Positions 17,181 to 25,866 of a DNA stretch of 55,862 bases are shown one piece after another (within the stretch, counting starts at the first letter, position 1; each line of letters begins with the position of its first letter). The notes under the pieces were generated by a model. The model saw only the letters and a program-made list of their open reading frames with translations, ran no database searches and was not told where the DNA came from. Source of the DNA: Bacteroidota bacterium (GTDB lineage Bacteria > Bacteroidota > Bacteroidia > B-17B0 > Aurantibacillaceae); assembly GCA_030681615.1 (NCBI GenBank), contig JAUXSA010000096.1, forward strand, positions 1 through 55,862, in the 5' to 3' direction. The position numbers and the translations under genes are program-made.

Positions 17181-17501
17181 TTACTGCACCAACTGCTTTA
17201 CTTTTTCTATTTCTGCTTTTAGTTCTTCAATAATTTTTAGTTGTTCTATTGCCAGTTGGTTATTAGTAATGCCCTTTAATTTTGTTTCTTCCATTAACAG
17301 CTGCGCCTGAAGGTCTATGAGTTGTTGTTTGTATAAAAATTGCTGGTCTTCTTCTTTTTGTCGTTGTGTTTCGGCCTGAGGTTGTAATAATATTTCGTTA
17401 TCGCTGTATTGCTTATTATTATTTTCTGTATGTTGTGCAGAGGGGTTACAGGCAAAAAATATTGCGCAAAAGATAATAGAGGTTAATAGAATCTTTTTCA
17501 T
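17181..17501 (-). CDS. Small lipoprotein with coiled coil
   Basis: 106 residues: a lipoprotein signal peptide with lipobox FFAC at 15-18, a Gln/Asn-rich stretch, then a heptad-like coiled coil from about 55 to 105 (LIDLQAQLLMEETKLKG; QLKIIEELKAEIEKVKQLV). This suggests a membrane-tethered, rod-like or oligomeric envelope protein. It begins 39 bases after the outer membrane protein gene at 17541-18902 and is probably its operon partner. No named family recognised. Between it and hrpB (converging) the 89 bases show no clear terminator. Confidence 0.7.
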   Translation of the reverse strand: MKKILLTSIIFCAIFFACNPSAQHTENNNKQYSDNEILLQPQAETQRQKEEDQQFLYKQQLIDLQAQLLMEETKLKGITNNQLAIEQLKIIEELKAEIEKVKQLVQ

Positions 17502-17540
17502 TATTTTTTTAATTAAAGTTGTGAAACTATCTCAATTTAA

Positions 17541-18902
17541 TTACTTTATTTTTGAAGACAATAGCATTGAATATCCAAACTGTACCTGTACAAAATTTTC
17601 TTTTATTTCAGAAGCGTTCCTTATAAATGTTGCACGCGCAAAAATGCGACTAGTTTTGTTTTTGGCAGGAAACCAATAGATCATTGCCTGAGGCCTTATG
17701 TAATATACATCTAAAGGGCCGTAACCAAGATCGTTTGTTTGTGGGTTAAAATGCGCAATTCCTTTTACCGATAAGTTAAATCCTGCATTATTAGAAATAT
17801 CAAATTGTGCACCAATTTGGCTTGTAATAAAAGTTGATAGTGTTGTCGATGTATCCTTTGAGGATGCTATCTCTGAAAGATCAACCCCACAACCCAAATT
17901 TAAATACCAGTAGTCCGAAGAAGTTCTGGCCAACCAGCCAGATATTGGGGTGAAAAAAGTTTCAGCAGAAAACCAATTTTTTTGAAACATTTCGGTTCTG
18001 GTAAAATTACTATCTAGTGGCGCATAGGCAAGTTTACTGTCAAATTTAGTAGCGTTAATATTAAACCCTACGAATTTAAAGAATCTAATTCCTGTATTGG
18101 CGAGACCTTTACGACCCACTGCAAATTTGCCTATTATTTCTGTCTGTGCAATTCCATTTGCTTTACCTCCGAATACCCCCAAAGCATCAGTATATAATTT
18201 TATATCAAGCATTGAATTTATACCAGACGATTTTTTAAATGTATAAGAATGCGATTTTCCTAATGAGAATTTTGCATCATCCGGAAAGAAAGATTCGTAC
18301 GCTGTATACATAACTATTTCATTTAACACAACAAATCGATTTTGTTGTACGTCTCCTCTTAACCTGTCTTTCTTGCCGAAGCGTTCAGAGGTTAAAAGAA
18401 TTGGTGAGTTTTGATTACTGAATTTTAGTTTAGAACCAGAACCTTTCATTTTACCAATAACCTGAACCTCTAAAATATCTCCATCTTTTATTCTAAAATA
18501 CATTGAGTCGATGTGGAGAGAATCTACAAGCTCTATTGGAAGGGTTTTGCATACACATTTTTTTCTCCACCAGTGTTTTACGGCGTAGTATGTATCCGGA
18601 CAATTGCAGTTCCCGGTTGTTTTATCAAATGCATGTGTAGTCTTAAATTTTTTATTATCTTCATATACAGCGATATGTGTTCCTTTTCTAAATTCAATTT
18701 TTCCAACATGATCTTCTGTATCTTCTAAATTATTTAAAATAAACTCTTTTAAGCTGTCAATTTGAAGTTTTAATGTTTTCTTAACAGAGTCCTGCATTTT
18801 TATTGCTTCTTCGTTAAAAATAGTTTTAATTTCTTCTTTGGTTGCTTGACCATAGCAGATACTCGATAGTATCAATGAATAAATAAATATAATTTTTTTC
18901 AT
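17541..18902 (-). CDS. Predicted outer membrane protein
   Basis: 453 residues with a signal peptide (1-19, ends SSICYGQ), a helical stretch of about 40 residues (VKKTLKLQIDSLKEFI), a Cys-containing block near 98-119 with two C-x-C pairs (CNCP and CVCK), and a C-terminal half rich in alternating aromatic strands typical of a beta-barrel, ending VQFGYSMLLSSKIK. I infer an outer membrane barrel with a periplasmic N-terminal part. I recognise no named family. The two CxC pairs around a WW motif are unusual and might bind metal or form disulfides. The lipoprotein at 17181 follows in the same direction. Confidence 0.6.
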   Translation of the reverse strand: MKKIIFIYSLILSSICYGQATKEEIKTIFNEEAIKMQDSVKKTLKLQIDSLKEFILNNLEDTEDHVGKIEFRKGTHIAVYEDNKKFKTTHAFDKTTGNCNCPDTYYAVKHWWRKKCVCKTLPIELVDSLHIDSMYFRIKDGDILEVQVIGKMKGSGSKLKFSNQNSPILLTSERFGKKDRLRGDVQQNRFVVLNEIVMYTAYESFFPDDAKFSLGKSHSYTFKKSSGINSMLDIKLYTDALGVFGGKANGIAQTEIIGKFAVGRKGLANTGIRFFKFVGFNINATKFDSKLAYAPLDSNFTRTEMFQKNWFSAETFFTPISGWLARTSSDYWYLNLGCGVDLSEIASSKDTSTTLSTFITSQIGAQFDISNNAGFNLSVKGIAHFNPQTNDLGYGPLDVYYIRPQAMIYWFPAKNKTSRIFARATFIRNASEIKENFVQVQFGYSMLLSSKIK

Positions 18903-19057
18903 AAGTGAAATTAATAATGATATTTCCCTACTCTTTAAAGGATTTTCGGCACACTCCTTTGGTATAAATAAATCTTTCTTCTTATGCAGAAAAAGTAATT
19001 AAACCAGAAATATTATAAAACACGCTCTAAATATATCACATCCCAAACCCAAAAACA

Positions 19058-19075
19058 CCTACTGCTGGCAGTAGG
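19058..19075. repeat. Short hairpin CCTACTGC-TG-GCAGTAGG
   Basis: Perfect 8-bp arms around TG, in the gap between the outer membrane protein (minus) and the LuxR-type regulator (plus). No T tract follows on the plus strand; on the minus strand it precedes the outer membrane gene. It could be a REP-like element or a regulatory hairpin. Seen once. Confidence 0.4.
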
Positions 19076-19170
19076 TAAATTTTGAGCCCAAATTTTGCTG
19101 TATCCATTATAAATGCTAAGTTTATATAGTGTTTTAACCCATTTTATTGCTTTACGAATTTTAACCCTTT

Positions 19171-19833
19171 TTGGAAGATAAAGGACAAATATCTATTATG
19201 ATCGCCGACGACCACAATCTTGGTCGCGAAGCTTTTGCTTCTTTTCTTGAAAATAATTGCGAGGAAATTAAAGTTGTTGGCCAGGCAGCTAATGGCCAGG
19301 AGTTACTGGGATTGGTAAAGCGCAAAAAACCCGATATAGTGATACTTGACCTTGAAATGCCGGTTTTAAACGGACACCAAACTTTATCAGTATTAACAAA
19401 GCGGTACCCAAAAATTAAAACAATTATTTTTAGCACACATTTTAACGAGTACTTTATTTCTGAATTAATGATCGCCGGGGCTTGTGGCTATTTATCTAAA
19501 AGCTGCATGGCCGAAGAAATGTTTGAAACCATAAAAAAAGTACATCAAGAAGGATTTTATTTTAATAACTCGGTTTCACGGCAGGTGGTTACTACTTTGA
19601 TCGATGACAAAAAACTACAATACCTTGTTTCTGAAAAAATATTATCCGAGCGAGAAATTGAAGTGCTGCAACAGATCTGCAACGAAAAGCAAGGGAAAGA
19701 AATTGCCGATGCTTTACAGATAAGTGAAAATACGGTTCAATACCACAAAAAAAATATTTACAACAAAACCCAGGCCGACTCGCTGGTAGGACTAGTTAAG
19801 TACGCCATTCGCACTGGTATAGTAATGCCATAA
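19171..19833 (+). CDS. LuxR/NarL-type response regulator
   Basis: 220 residues. Receiver 1-125 with acidic pair D13/D14, phosphoacceptor D60 in ILDLEMPVLNG and Lys in LSKSC near 111. C-terminal GerE/LuxR helix-turn-helix about 155-215 (LSEREIEVLQQ; ALQISENTVQYHKKNIY). The start is TTG at 19171; the next ATG (19198) would cut off the first receiver strand, so TTG is preferred. No kinase gene is adjacent: an orphan regulator. The target may be nearby genes, but no site is visible. The Lys/Glu-rich protein gene follows 115 bases downstream. Confidence 0.9.
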   Translation: MEDKGQISIMIADDHNLGREAFASFLENNCEEIKVVGQAANGQELLGLVKRKKPDIVILDLEMPVLNGHQTLSVLTKRYPKIKTIIFSTHFNEYFISELMIAGACGYLSKSCMAEEMFETIKKVHQEGFYFNNSVSRQVVTTLIDDKKLQYLVSEKILSEREIEVLQQICNEKQGKEIADALQISENTVQYHKKNIYNKTQADSLVGLVKYAIRTGIVMP

Positions 19834-19947
19834 AAACAGGTTTTTTTAGGCGTCAATAATTAAAAAAGACTTGTTAATTTGTTTTTAAACTGTCTTAAAT
19901 TTTCAAAAATATTTTTTCTATATTACAACATCAAAAAATCAAGAATA

Positions 19948-21075
19948 ATGAGATCACTTCTGTTTATAACCCTGTTTGCATTTTGTATGCCAATATTTGG
20001 CCAAACACCAACACCTACTTATGACGATCTGGTATTTGACGAAGAAGAAGGGAAGGCATATAAACCTACAAGTAAGAGGTACGTTTTTATGCGTTCAAAA
20101 AAAGGAACAGGTGGAATGGCAACCACCAGTAGCGCCGATTCGATAAAAAAAATGGAGATCTCTGATATTGTACTTGTATTTACCGAAACAAACGAAGCGG
20201 CTGCCGAAACCCGTGAAGAGGATAATAAAGAACGTTGGGAAAATCTATTGGCAACTTACCCGCAATTCTTTCAATTTAATACAAATTATAAAAATATTTG
20301 CCAATGTGTAATGGGTGGCGACGCCGAAGTTTTAAAACCAACACAAGGATTTTATATTTATGTTAAAAAAGAAGAACCAAAGGCGGTAGAAATGAAAGTG
20401 GAGCCTACTGTTGCGAAGACCGAAGAGAAAAAGGAAACTAAAAAAGAAGAGAGTAAGAAAGAAGAGAAAAAAGAAAGCAAGAAAGAGGAGAAAAAAGAAG
20501 AAGTAGCTGTTGCGAAACCCGAAAAGAAAGTAAAAGAAAAAAAGGAAGAAAAAAAGGAGGAGGAGAAAAAAGAAGAGGAAGAAACATCTACCGCAGTTGA
20601 AGGCCCTGAAGAAACTGTAACTGTTGAAGTTAAGCCAAAGAAAACTGGATATAAAAAACCAAAAGTTTCGAAGGATAAAAAAGCTTGTCGCCCACCATGC
20701 TATGGTTATGGCGACGATGACTTGAATACATTTTTTAAAGAGCAAATAACATTAAGTAAAAAACAAAGGCGCGCTATTAAAGGCTCATTGTCTATTGTTA
20801 AACTTTCATTGAACTTTGATGGTTCTGTTAAAAAGGCCATGGTAAATGGTACTAATGCACAGTTAAATGAGTTGGTAACTGTTGCGCTTAAGGGTATGGA
20901 TCTTTGGAACCCTGCAGTAAAAGCAGGAGTTACAGTAAAATCAGAAGTGAAGATCACTTTAAAATATGACAAAAGCACCAAGGCTATTAAACCTTTCGAA
21001 ATAATGATCACACCAAGACCGAATCCAAAATGTACAGAGTGTAAAACTGACCAGGAAATTTTCGGGAAAGAGTAA
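19948..21075 (+). CDS. Exported Lys/Glu-rich protein with TonB-like C-terminus
   Basis: 375 residues from the ATG at 19948 (MRSLLFITLFAFCMPIFGQ signal peptide). The open frame runs upstream to 19879, but without a plausible signal sequence. Residues about 20-130 form an N-terminal domain of unknown type. About 145-225 is almost pure Lys/Glu with Ala and Val (repeats of the KKEEKKE kind), likely an extended charged spacer. The last 120 residues (LSIVKLSLNFDGSVKKAMVNG and on) resemble a TonB/TolA C-terminal fold. TonB proteins use a similar Pro/Lys spacer to cross the periplasm, but here the anchor would be cleaved, so the role is open. A terminator follows. Confidence 0.65.
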   Translation: MRSLLFITLFAFCMPIFGQTPTPTYDDLVFDEEEGKAYKPTSKRYVFMRSKKGTGGMATTSSADSIKKMEISDIVLVFTETNEAAAETREEDNKERWENLLATYPQFFQFNTNYKNICQCVMGGDAEVLKPTQGFYIYVKKEEPKAVEMKVEPTVAKTEEKKETKKEESKKEEKKESKKEEKKEEVAVAKPEKKVKEKKEEKKEEEKKEEEETSTAVEGPEETVTVEVKPKKTGYKKPKVSKDKKACRPPCYGYGDDDLNTFFKEQITLSKKQRRAIKGSLSIVKLSLNFDGSVKKAMVNGTNAQLNELVTVALKGMDLWNPAVKAGVTVKSEVKITLKYDKSTKAIKPFEIMITPRPNPKCTECKTDQEIFGKE

Positions 21076-21082
21076 ATGAATT

Positions 21083-21114
21083 AAAAAAGCAGAGAGTTTT
21101 CTCTGCTTTTTTTT
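21083..21114. terminator. Bidirectional intrinsic terminator
   Basis: AAAAAAGCAGAGA and TCTCTGCTTTTTT form a long perfect stem around GTTT, with A residues on the left and T residues on the right. It lies between the convergent genes 19948-21075 and 21129-21632 and can end both transcripts. Confidence 0.9.
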
Positions 21115-21128
21115 GATAAATGCTTTTC

Positions 21129-21632
21129 TTATTTTTTTAATGAAGGCAATAACTCGTCCAATCCTTCCATTGCCATTAATAAACCCTCTTTAAAGCCCAT
21201 TTCAATGGTCGCTTCCAGTTGAGCAAGATCTGGGTAGGTAATATGAAATTCTACTAGTGTATTTTTACCTTTACTTGAAAATGTTACTTCCCATTTGGAT
21301 TGTGGCATCTCTTTATTGATGTTGCCATTTGCATCTGCAAAAGCATCTAACCCCGTAAATTTTTTTCGATCTACAATGTTCTTGTAAATTGCAACCGCCC
21401 AGTGTTCTTCGCCCTCAGGACCAACCATAGCATAATGCCAAACGCCGCCTTCTTTAAACTCCAGAGTTTTTGTTCTCGCTTTCCATGGTTTTGGCGCCCA
21501 CCATTTATCAAGGATCTCTCTTTTTGTATATGCATCCCAAACTAAAGAAAGTTCTGCGGCGAATTCTCTTTTTACTGTAATTGTTTTGTTTTCCTTGTCT
21601 ACAGAAAAATCAACTGCTAAGTTTTTGTTCAT
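21129..21632 (-). CDS. SRPBCC (AHSA1-like) domain protein
   Basis: 167 residues forming one SRPBCC domain: an N-terminal strand ([20 protein letters not shown]), the WWAPKP motif near 44-49, EGGVWHYAMVGPEG near 61-74, and a long C-terminal helix (EMGFKEGLLMAMEGLDEL). The fold binds hydrophobic ligands in a deep pocket; the ligand here is unknown. It closely resembles the protein at 22161-22652 in the LVWDA-T-xEILD-WWAPKP block, so the two are duplicates. Last gene of the ArsR-led operon. Such operons, in which an ArsR repressor precedes SRPBCC genes, are common in bacteria. Confidence 0.88.
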   Translation of the reverse strand: MNKNLAVDFSVDKENKTITVKREFAAELSLVWDAYTKREILDKWWAPKPWKARTKTLEFKEGGVWHYAMVGPEGEEHWAVAIYKNIVDRKKFTGLDAFADANGNINKEMPQSKWEVTFSSKGKNTLVEFHITYPDLAQLEATIEMGFKEGLLMAMEGLDELLPSLKK

Positions 21633-21674
21633 TTTTTATTTTTTTAAAAGGTTAATAATATATTTTTGTTTCGA

Positions 21675-22100
21675 TTACGTCTGAGTCTTAACTCCATAGC
21701 GTATGGCCTCTTGAAGTATGTCAAGGTTTATGTCTTTTATAGTTTTAAACTTAATGCAATATCCGCTCACGCTTGCCTTGCCTAGTTTTTTTCCATATGT
21801 TTTGGCTAGGTATGTTTTATCTTTGATGCCAAGTATGTAGACAGATATTCCGGTTGTGTTCGCACTTAAACCAATTTTATAAAACTCTTTGGTTGTGCCA
21901 TTAGCGTATTTGATGTTTTGAAGTCCGTACCCTATATTAGGATTAGAAATAGTTTTACCTTTGCTGTCTTTGCCATCTAAGAACCATAATTTACATTTCG
22001 GTAACACTTTTAGTGTTAGCTCATGCAACAATTGCAGGTCAGAGCGTTTTGGTTCAGGCTGACTGCTAATGTAGTCTTTGATCTGTTCTTTTACGTTCAT
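21675..22100 (-). CDS. DUF1801 domain protein
   Basis: 141 residues with the DUF1801 (YdhG-like) pattern: helical N-terminus, CKLWFLDG, GYG near 58, FYKIGLSANTTGISVYILG near 73-91, LGKASVSGYCIKFKTIKDIN near 106-125, then a final helix. The family is small and cytoplasmic and of unknown function; it is often found next to SRPBCC/ArsR genes, as here. It lies between the two SRPBCC genes on the same strand, with gaps of 42 and 60 bases. Confidence 0.8.
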   Translation of the reverse strand: MNVKEQIKDYISSQPEPKRSDLQLLHELTLKVLPKCKLWFLDGKDSKGKTISNPNIGYGLQNIKYANGTTKEFYKIGLSANTTGISVYILGIKDKTYLAKTYGKKLGKASVSGYCIKFKTIKDINLDILQEAIRYGVKTQT

Positions 22101-22160
22101 ACTTATTCTAATTTTTTGAAGTTAAAACTATAGCTATTCAGCAATTCTATTGTTTCAAAA

Positions 22161-22652
22161 TTATACTTTTCTTAATACCTCTTCCAGGTAGTTTAATGTC
22201 ATCTTAAATCCTTCTGTAAAGCCCATTTCTATCATCTTTTCCATACGTTCAAGCGAATCATTTTTAATAGTGATACTCACTTTTGTGGTTCCGTTTTGTT
22301 CACTAAATGTGAAATCCCAATCAGAACCAGGCAATGATGGATTCTCATCTTTATCGGCAAAGGCACTAAAGTATTTGAAATTGGTTTTTGGTGTAATGGA
22401 AGTGTATTTCTGAATCTGATAATGTTCTTGTCCTTCTGGGCTAACCATGGCATAAAATCTTCTTCCCCCAACTTCAAAATTCATAATTTTTGTTTTTGAT
22501 GCAAAAGGCTTGGGAGCCCACCATTGGTCTAAAATTTCTTGTTTTGTAAAAGCATCCCACACTAGTGAAAGCTCAGCCTCAAATTCTTTTGTCACAAATA
22601 CCGTTTTCAACGCTTTGTCAACGGTAAAATCAAATAGTAAACTGTTTTTCAT
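22161..22652 (-). CDS. SRPBCC (AHSA1-like) domain protein, paralogue
   Basis: 163 residues, one SRPBCC domain. The same blocks as in the 21129-21632 product are present ([57 protein letters not shown]), so this is a tandem paralogue with the DUF1801 gene in between. The two differ most in the central strands, which line the ligand pocket, so they may bind different ligands. The start ATG lies 29 bases after the DUF998 gene stop. Confidence 0.88.
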   Translation of the reverse strand: MKNSLLFDFTVDKALKTVFVTKEFEAELSLVWDAFTKQEILDQWWAPKPFASKTKIMNFEVGGRRFYAMVSPEGQEHYQIQKYTSITPKTNFKYFSAFADKDENPSLPGSDWDFTFSEQNGTTKVSITIKNDSLERMEKMIEMGFTEGFKMTLNYLEEVLRKV

Positions 22653-22681
22653 TTTTTTGGTTTTTTGTGTTGATATAATAT

Positions 22682-23344
22682 TTAGTTTTTAAGTGTGATA
22701 ATAGTTAATAATACTCTTGCTGTTAAAACAGGGTATAGGATATAACATAAAACCAAAAATCTGTTTGCCCATCCATTAATTCCAATTACACCCTTAGGCA
22801 ATTCTGTCAGGGGTGGTGAATCTGGTCCATAAACTATTCCGGCCGATTTGAGGCTAGAAAACAATAAAAACATAGAAGCCGCCATAAATACTAAACTTAT
22901 CCAAACCAAATGAGATGAAAGTAGTAGTGATGTACTATGATTTTGCCAGTCTGCTTTTTTTATTAAGTGATAAGAAATAAGTAATGCACCAATTGGCAAA
23001 AAAGGAACCCCTATACCAAATGAAAGTCCGTGCAATTTGTGCTGTACATCAAATAAGCCACCCATAATCGCTCCAATTCCCGTAACAAATAATAATATAA
23101 CACCAAATTTTGCCCAGCCTGAAGAAACTATATTCCATAACATAAGTCCCGACAATATAGAGCAGAGGCCCCAACAAAGGAAGAACATAGTTAGCAACCA
23201 TTTGTGTTTTCCCAATGCATATTCACTAACCATTCTAAAATTAGGTTTGAATTCGGCGCTTACAAAATGTAAAATTAAGAGACACAGGATGGATATAAAT
23301 CCAAATGAAATTGTACCATTTGCTAATAAAGTTATATTTTTCAT
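22682..23344 (-). CDS. DUF998 family membrane protein
   Basis: 220 residues with about six membrane segments and the DUF998 features: [14 protein letters not shown] near 37-50, a GGLFD motif near 96-100 and [15 protein letters not shown] near 104-118. The family is widespread and its function unknown. It is the second gene of the ArsR-led operon, 33 bases after the repressor gene. A role in exporting or sensing a lipophilic compound handled by the SRPBCC proteins is only a guess. Confidence 0.82.
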   Translation of the reverse strand: MKNITLLANGTISFGFISILCLLILHFVSAEFKPNFRMVSEYALGKHKWLLTMFFLCWGLCSILSGLMLWNIVSSGWAKFGVILLFVTGIGAIMGGLFDVQHKLHGLSFGIGVPFLPIGALLISYHLIKKADWQNHSTSLLLSSHLVWISLVFMAASMFLLFSSLKSAGIVYGPDSPPLTELPKGVIGINGWANRFLVLCYILYPVLTARVLLTIITLKN

Positions 23345-23377
23345 GGGTTTACTTTTTTAAGATTAATAATAACTCGT

Positions 23378-23698
23378 TCATTTTTTATTTTTTTTCATGG
23401 TTAATAATACTTCGTCAAGTTGGTTAAAGCGGGTTTCCCAGATCTTTTTAAATTGTTCAAGCCACTTATCAATGTCTGCCATTTTTGCGCCATTAAGTTG
23501 GTAATAAATTTCTCTGCCTGAATGTTCTTGTTTTACGAGTTTACATTCTGTTAATATTTGCAGGTGTTTGGAAACGGCTTGTCTGCTGGTTTTAAAATGT
23601 TCGGCAATAGCATTTGGTGTCATGGCCTGCATAGCAATTAGTAATATTATAGCTCGTCTGGTAGGGTCGGCTATGCCTTGAAAAACATCTCTTCTCAT
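23378..23698 (-). CDS. ArsR-family transcriptional repressor
   Basis: 106 residues, one winged helix-turn-helix of the ArsR type: FQGIADPTRRAIILLI at the N-terminus, recognition helix in HFKTSRQAVSKHLQIL near 33-48, and the wing SGREIYYQL near 61-69. No metal-binding CxC motif, so this is the metal-independent subgroup that typically controls SRPBCC genes. First gene of the operon. Two GCAA-N8-TTGC operators in its own promoter (23718-23759) indicate autorepression. The inducer is unknown, perhaps a ligand of the SRPBCC proteins. Confidence 0.92.
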   Translation of the reverse strand: MRRDVFQGIADPTRRAIILLIAMQAMTPNAIAEHFKTSRQAVSKHLQILTECKLVKQEHSGREIYYQLNGAKMADIDKWLEQFKKIWETRFNQLDEVLLTMKKNKK

Positions 23699-23717
23699 TT
23701 TTTTTAAATTTATATGC

Positions 23718-23733
23718 GCAACTGTTCGATTGC
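23718..23733. promoter_or_regulatory. ArsR operator 1
   Basis: GCAACTGTTCGATTGC: GCAA-N8-TTGC palindrome, just downstream of the -7 box for the minus-strand operon. The same half-sites and near-identical core occur in operator 2, with centres 26 bases apart. Confidence 0.7.
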
Positions 23734-23764
23734 AAATATATATGCAATTATTCGGTTGCGCAAA
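23733..23764 (-). promoter_or_regulatory. Promoter of the ArsR operon (TTTG-N20-TATATTTG)
   Basis: On the minus strand TTTG (plus-strand CAAA at 23761-23764) is followed after exactly 20 bases by TATATTTG (plus-strand 23733-23740). Both boxes fit the Bacteroidota housekeeping consensus. One operator fills the spacer and one follows the -7 box, so bound ArsR would block polymerase. Confidence 0.75.
23744..23759. promoter_or_regulatory. ArsR operator 2
   Basis: GCAATTATTCGGTTGC: GCAA-N8-TTGC, located wholly within the 20-base spacer between the -33 and -7 boxes. It shares the TTCGrTTGC half with operator 1. Confidence 0.7.
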
Positions 23765-23818
23765 TTTATTTTGAATTATTTTAATTTATTCAACAATGAT
23801 GGGCGTTAAGAGGGGGTA

Positions 23819-25816
23819 TTATTTTATAACAACGATTTTTTGCTTAACGAACTTATTTCCTACAAAATAAATGCCGTTGTTAAGGTTGTCTATTTTATAT
23901 GTAAAATTATTCTCTGAATTTAAATTTGCAGTGGCAATCAATTGCCCTAATTCATTTGTTATAAAAATAGTTTCTTGGTTAACACCTTTTATTTCAAACT
24001 CACCGTTATTGGGATTTGGGAAAGTTTTTAAATATGACCCTTCATTGCTTATTTCTTTTATACCCACGCAATAAACAAGAGATAAATAAGGAACATAATC
24101 TTCTACATAACAACTGGTATTAATTGTTGAATAATAATCACGGATAAAATAAGTAACTGATGCGGTAGGTGTTATTATTATATATGATAGGGTTGTGGAA
24201 GGTACTACCGGTAGATAATTGCCATCTAACAACTGGTATATTCCTGTTCCTCCATTTATAAATAGTGTAATACTATCACCAGGGCAGATCTGTGGTTTTG
24301 ACCAGGTAAGTGTTAGTGTTGGCGGAACCAGAACTGTTTGTGTAAAGTATGCCGTATCGCTGCAACCTCCGGGATGATATCCAATTACACTATAGGTTGT
24401 TGTAACAGTTGGATTAATACTGATTGAAAAAGTTGTAAGATTATTACTCCAAAGATAGCTGGTAGCACCATTAGCACTTATGTTTGTAACCGTTTGCCCC
24501 GGGCATGAAGTAAGAGATGGAGCGACGATTGTTATGGTTGGGTTACCAATGGGTTGAAATAAATTAGCTGTAGCTGATGGACAATTACCTGTTGCAAATT
24601 CTCCAGTAACGGAATAGTTAGTACTGGTTGTTGGACTAACAACAATACTTTGATTGGTAGAACCGTTACTCCATGTAAAATTTGTAGCGCCTAAAGCCGT
24701 AAGCGTTAAAGGTGTACCAGGGCATGACAAAGTATACGACGAAGTTAGTGTGAGGCTAGGAACTGTAACCACATTGATATTTAAATTTGTTGTGTTAGAA
24801 CATCCAAATGAGTTGGTATATGAATATGTTGCAGGTGTAAAACCAAGGCCGGTGACTGAGGAGTTAAATGTATTTCCTGAAATACCCGGGCCGCTAAATA
24901 TTCCTCCAGCAGGCATGGCTGTTAAAGTAAGAGATTCGCCGTTACAAACCGAAGCAAGCGAATTTGTAAATGCTGGTGTTGGCGTAGGATCAACTATAAT
25001 GGTATACATTGAAACGGCACAACTTTTGGAATAATACAGAGTTTGAATTCCTGGTCCGGTTATTGCAGAATTAAATACATTTCCTGAAACTCCACTGCCA
25101 TAAAAAATTCCACCGGGAGGGCTTGCTGATAACGATAAAAAATTGCCAGCACAGATATTTGTAGTAGTGTTTGTAAAAACAGAAGTGAGTGTATTTGACG
25201 AAGTATGCTTTAAAGCATAAGAAACAATTTCATCGTTAACAATCTGGGTAATTGGCGCGGATACATGGGTTTTTAAACGAAGCCAGCCATAGATGGTGTC
25301 ATTGATCAAGATTTTTCTGAAACCTATAAAGACGTCTGTAATTGAAATTGATGAATAATGACCACATTGATAACCTGCAAAATATTGTGGCAGATGAAAA
25401 TCATAAATATAAGAGTTTGGGACATTCGTATTCCAGTTTAAATTTTGATTAAAGCTCGTAAATAGTGGTAAATTGGATGGTAACACCACTGGTGGATTAA
25501 GACAATTAGTTGGCGTTTGCTGATAAACAAATTCATAATTTGAAGGAGAGGTACAGGTTAATCTGCATGCAGAATAAGCACTAGATCCTACACTGGAGCC
25601 ATTACTGACCCAATTAAACACTATATCATTGGTCAGGTCGCCGTCAACGTCAAGAGAATAACCGGTTGCGCTTGGAATTTGACCTGTTAGCGGATAAATA
25701 GTGTGATGAAGAACAGTATAATTACATGTTGTATCACCAACAGAAAAAGGTTGAGCCTCACTTTTATCAACCAGTAGTATGCAGATTATAATGGCAAGTA
25801 GTTTTACTATTTTCAT
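23819..25816 (-). CDS. T9SS-exported protein with Ig-like repeats
   Basis: 665 residues: signal peptide 1-21 (ends KSEAQ); N-terminal region of about 190 residues with paired Cys; then repeated Ig/PKD-like units of two kinds. The first kind reads LTAMPAGGIFSGPGISGNTF (two copies near 228 and 292); the second reads TALGATNFTWSNGSTNQSIV (two or three copies up to about 490). The last 75 residues form a type A T9SS sorting domain (FPNPNNGEFEIKG, ending KQKIVVIK). The protein should be secreted through the outer membrane and anchored or released. Its role is unknown; such repeats are typical of adhesins or matrix proteins. It is transcribed separately from the operon in front of it. Confidence 0.88.
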   Translation of the reverse strand: MKIVKLLAIIICILLVDKSEAQPFSVGDTTCNYTVLHHTIYPLTGQIPSATGYSLDVDGDLTNDIVFNWVSNGSSVGSSAYSACRLTCTSPSNYEFVYQQTPTNCLNPPVVLPSNLPLFTSFNQNLNWNTNVPNSYIYDFHLPQYFAGYQCGHYSSISITDVFIGFRKILINDTIYGWLRLKTHVSAPITQIVNDEIVSYALKHTSSNTLTSVFTNTTTNICAGNFLSLSASPPGGIFYGSGVSGNVFNSAITGPGIQTLYYSKSCAVSMYTIIVDPTPTPAFTNSLASVCNGESLTLTAMPAGGIFSGPGISGNTFNSSVTGLGFTPATYSYTNSFGCSNTTNLNINVVTVPSLTLTSSYTLSCPGTPLTLTALGATNFTWSNGSTNQSIVVSPTTSTNYSVTGEFATGNCPSATANLFQPIGNPTITIVAPSLTSCPGQTVTNISANGATSYLWSNNLTTFSISINPTVTTTYSVIGYHPGGCSDTAYFTQTVLVPPTLTLTWSKPQICPGDSITLFINGGTGIYQLLDGNYLPVVPSTTLSYIIITPTASVTYFIRDYYSTINTSCYVEDYVPYLSLVYCVGIKEISNEGSYLKTFPNPNNGEFEIKGVNQETIFITNELGQLIATANLNSENNFTYKIDNLNNGIYFVGNKFVKQKIVVIK

Positions 25817-25866
25817 ACTATAAATTTAGTGAAAAAAATGTAGAAAGGATTTTTACTGGGAAAAAT

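Noticed and set aside
18949-18972. Possible sigma-54 site (CGGCAC...TTTGG)
   Set aside because: The GG and GC elements do not have the required spacing.
20332-20745. Minus-strand ORF of 137 residues, very rich in Phe and Leu
   Set aside because: It is the antisense of the Lys/Glu-rich tract; its composition is explained by reverse reading of AAA/GAA codons.
24220-25200. Repeats in the T9SS protein gene as a CRISPR-like or mobile repeat array
   Set aside because: The repeats are at protein level (Ig-like units), of uneven length and diverged in DNA.
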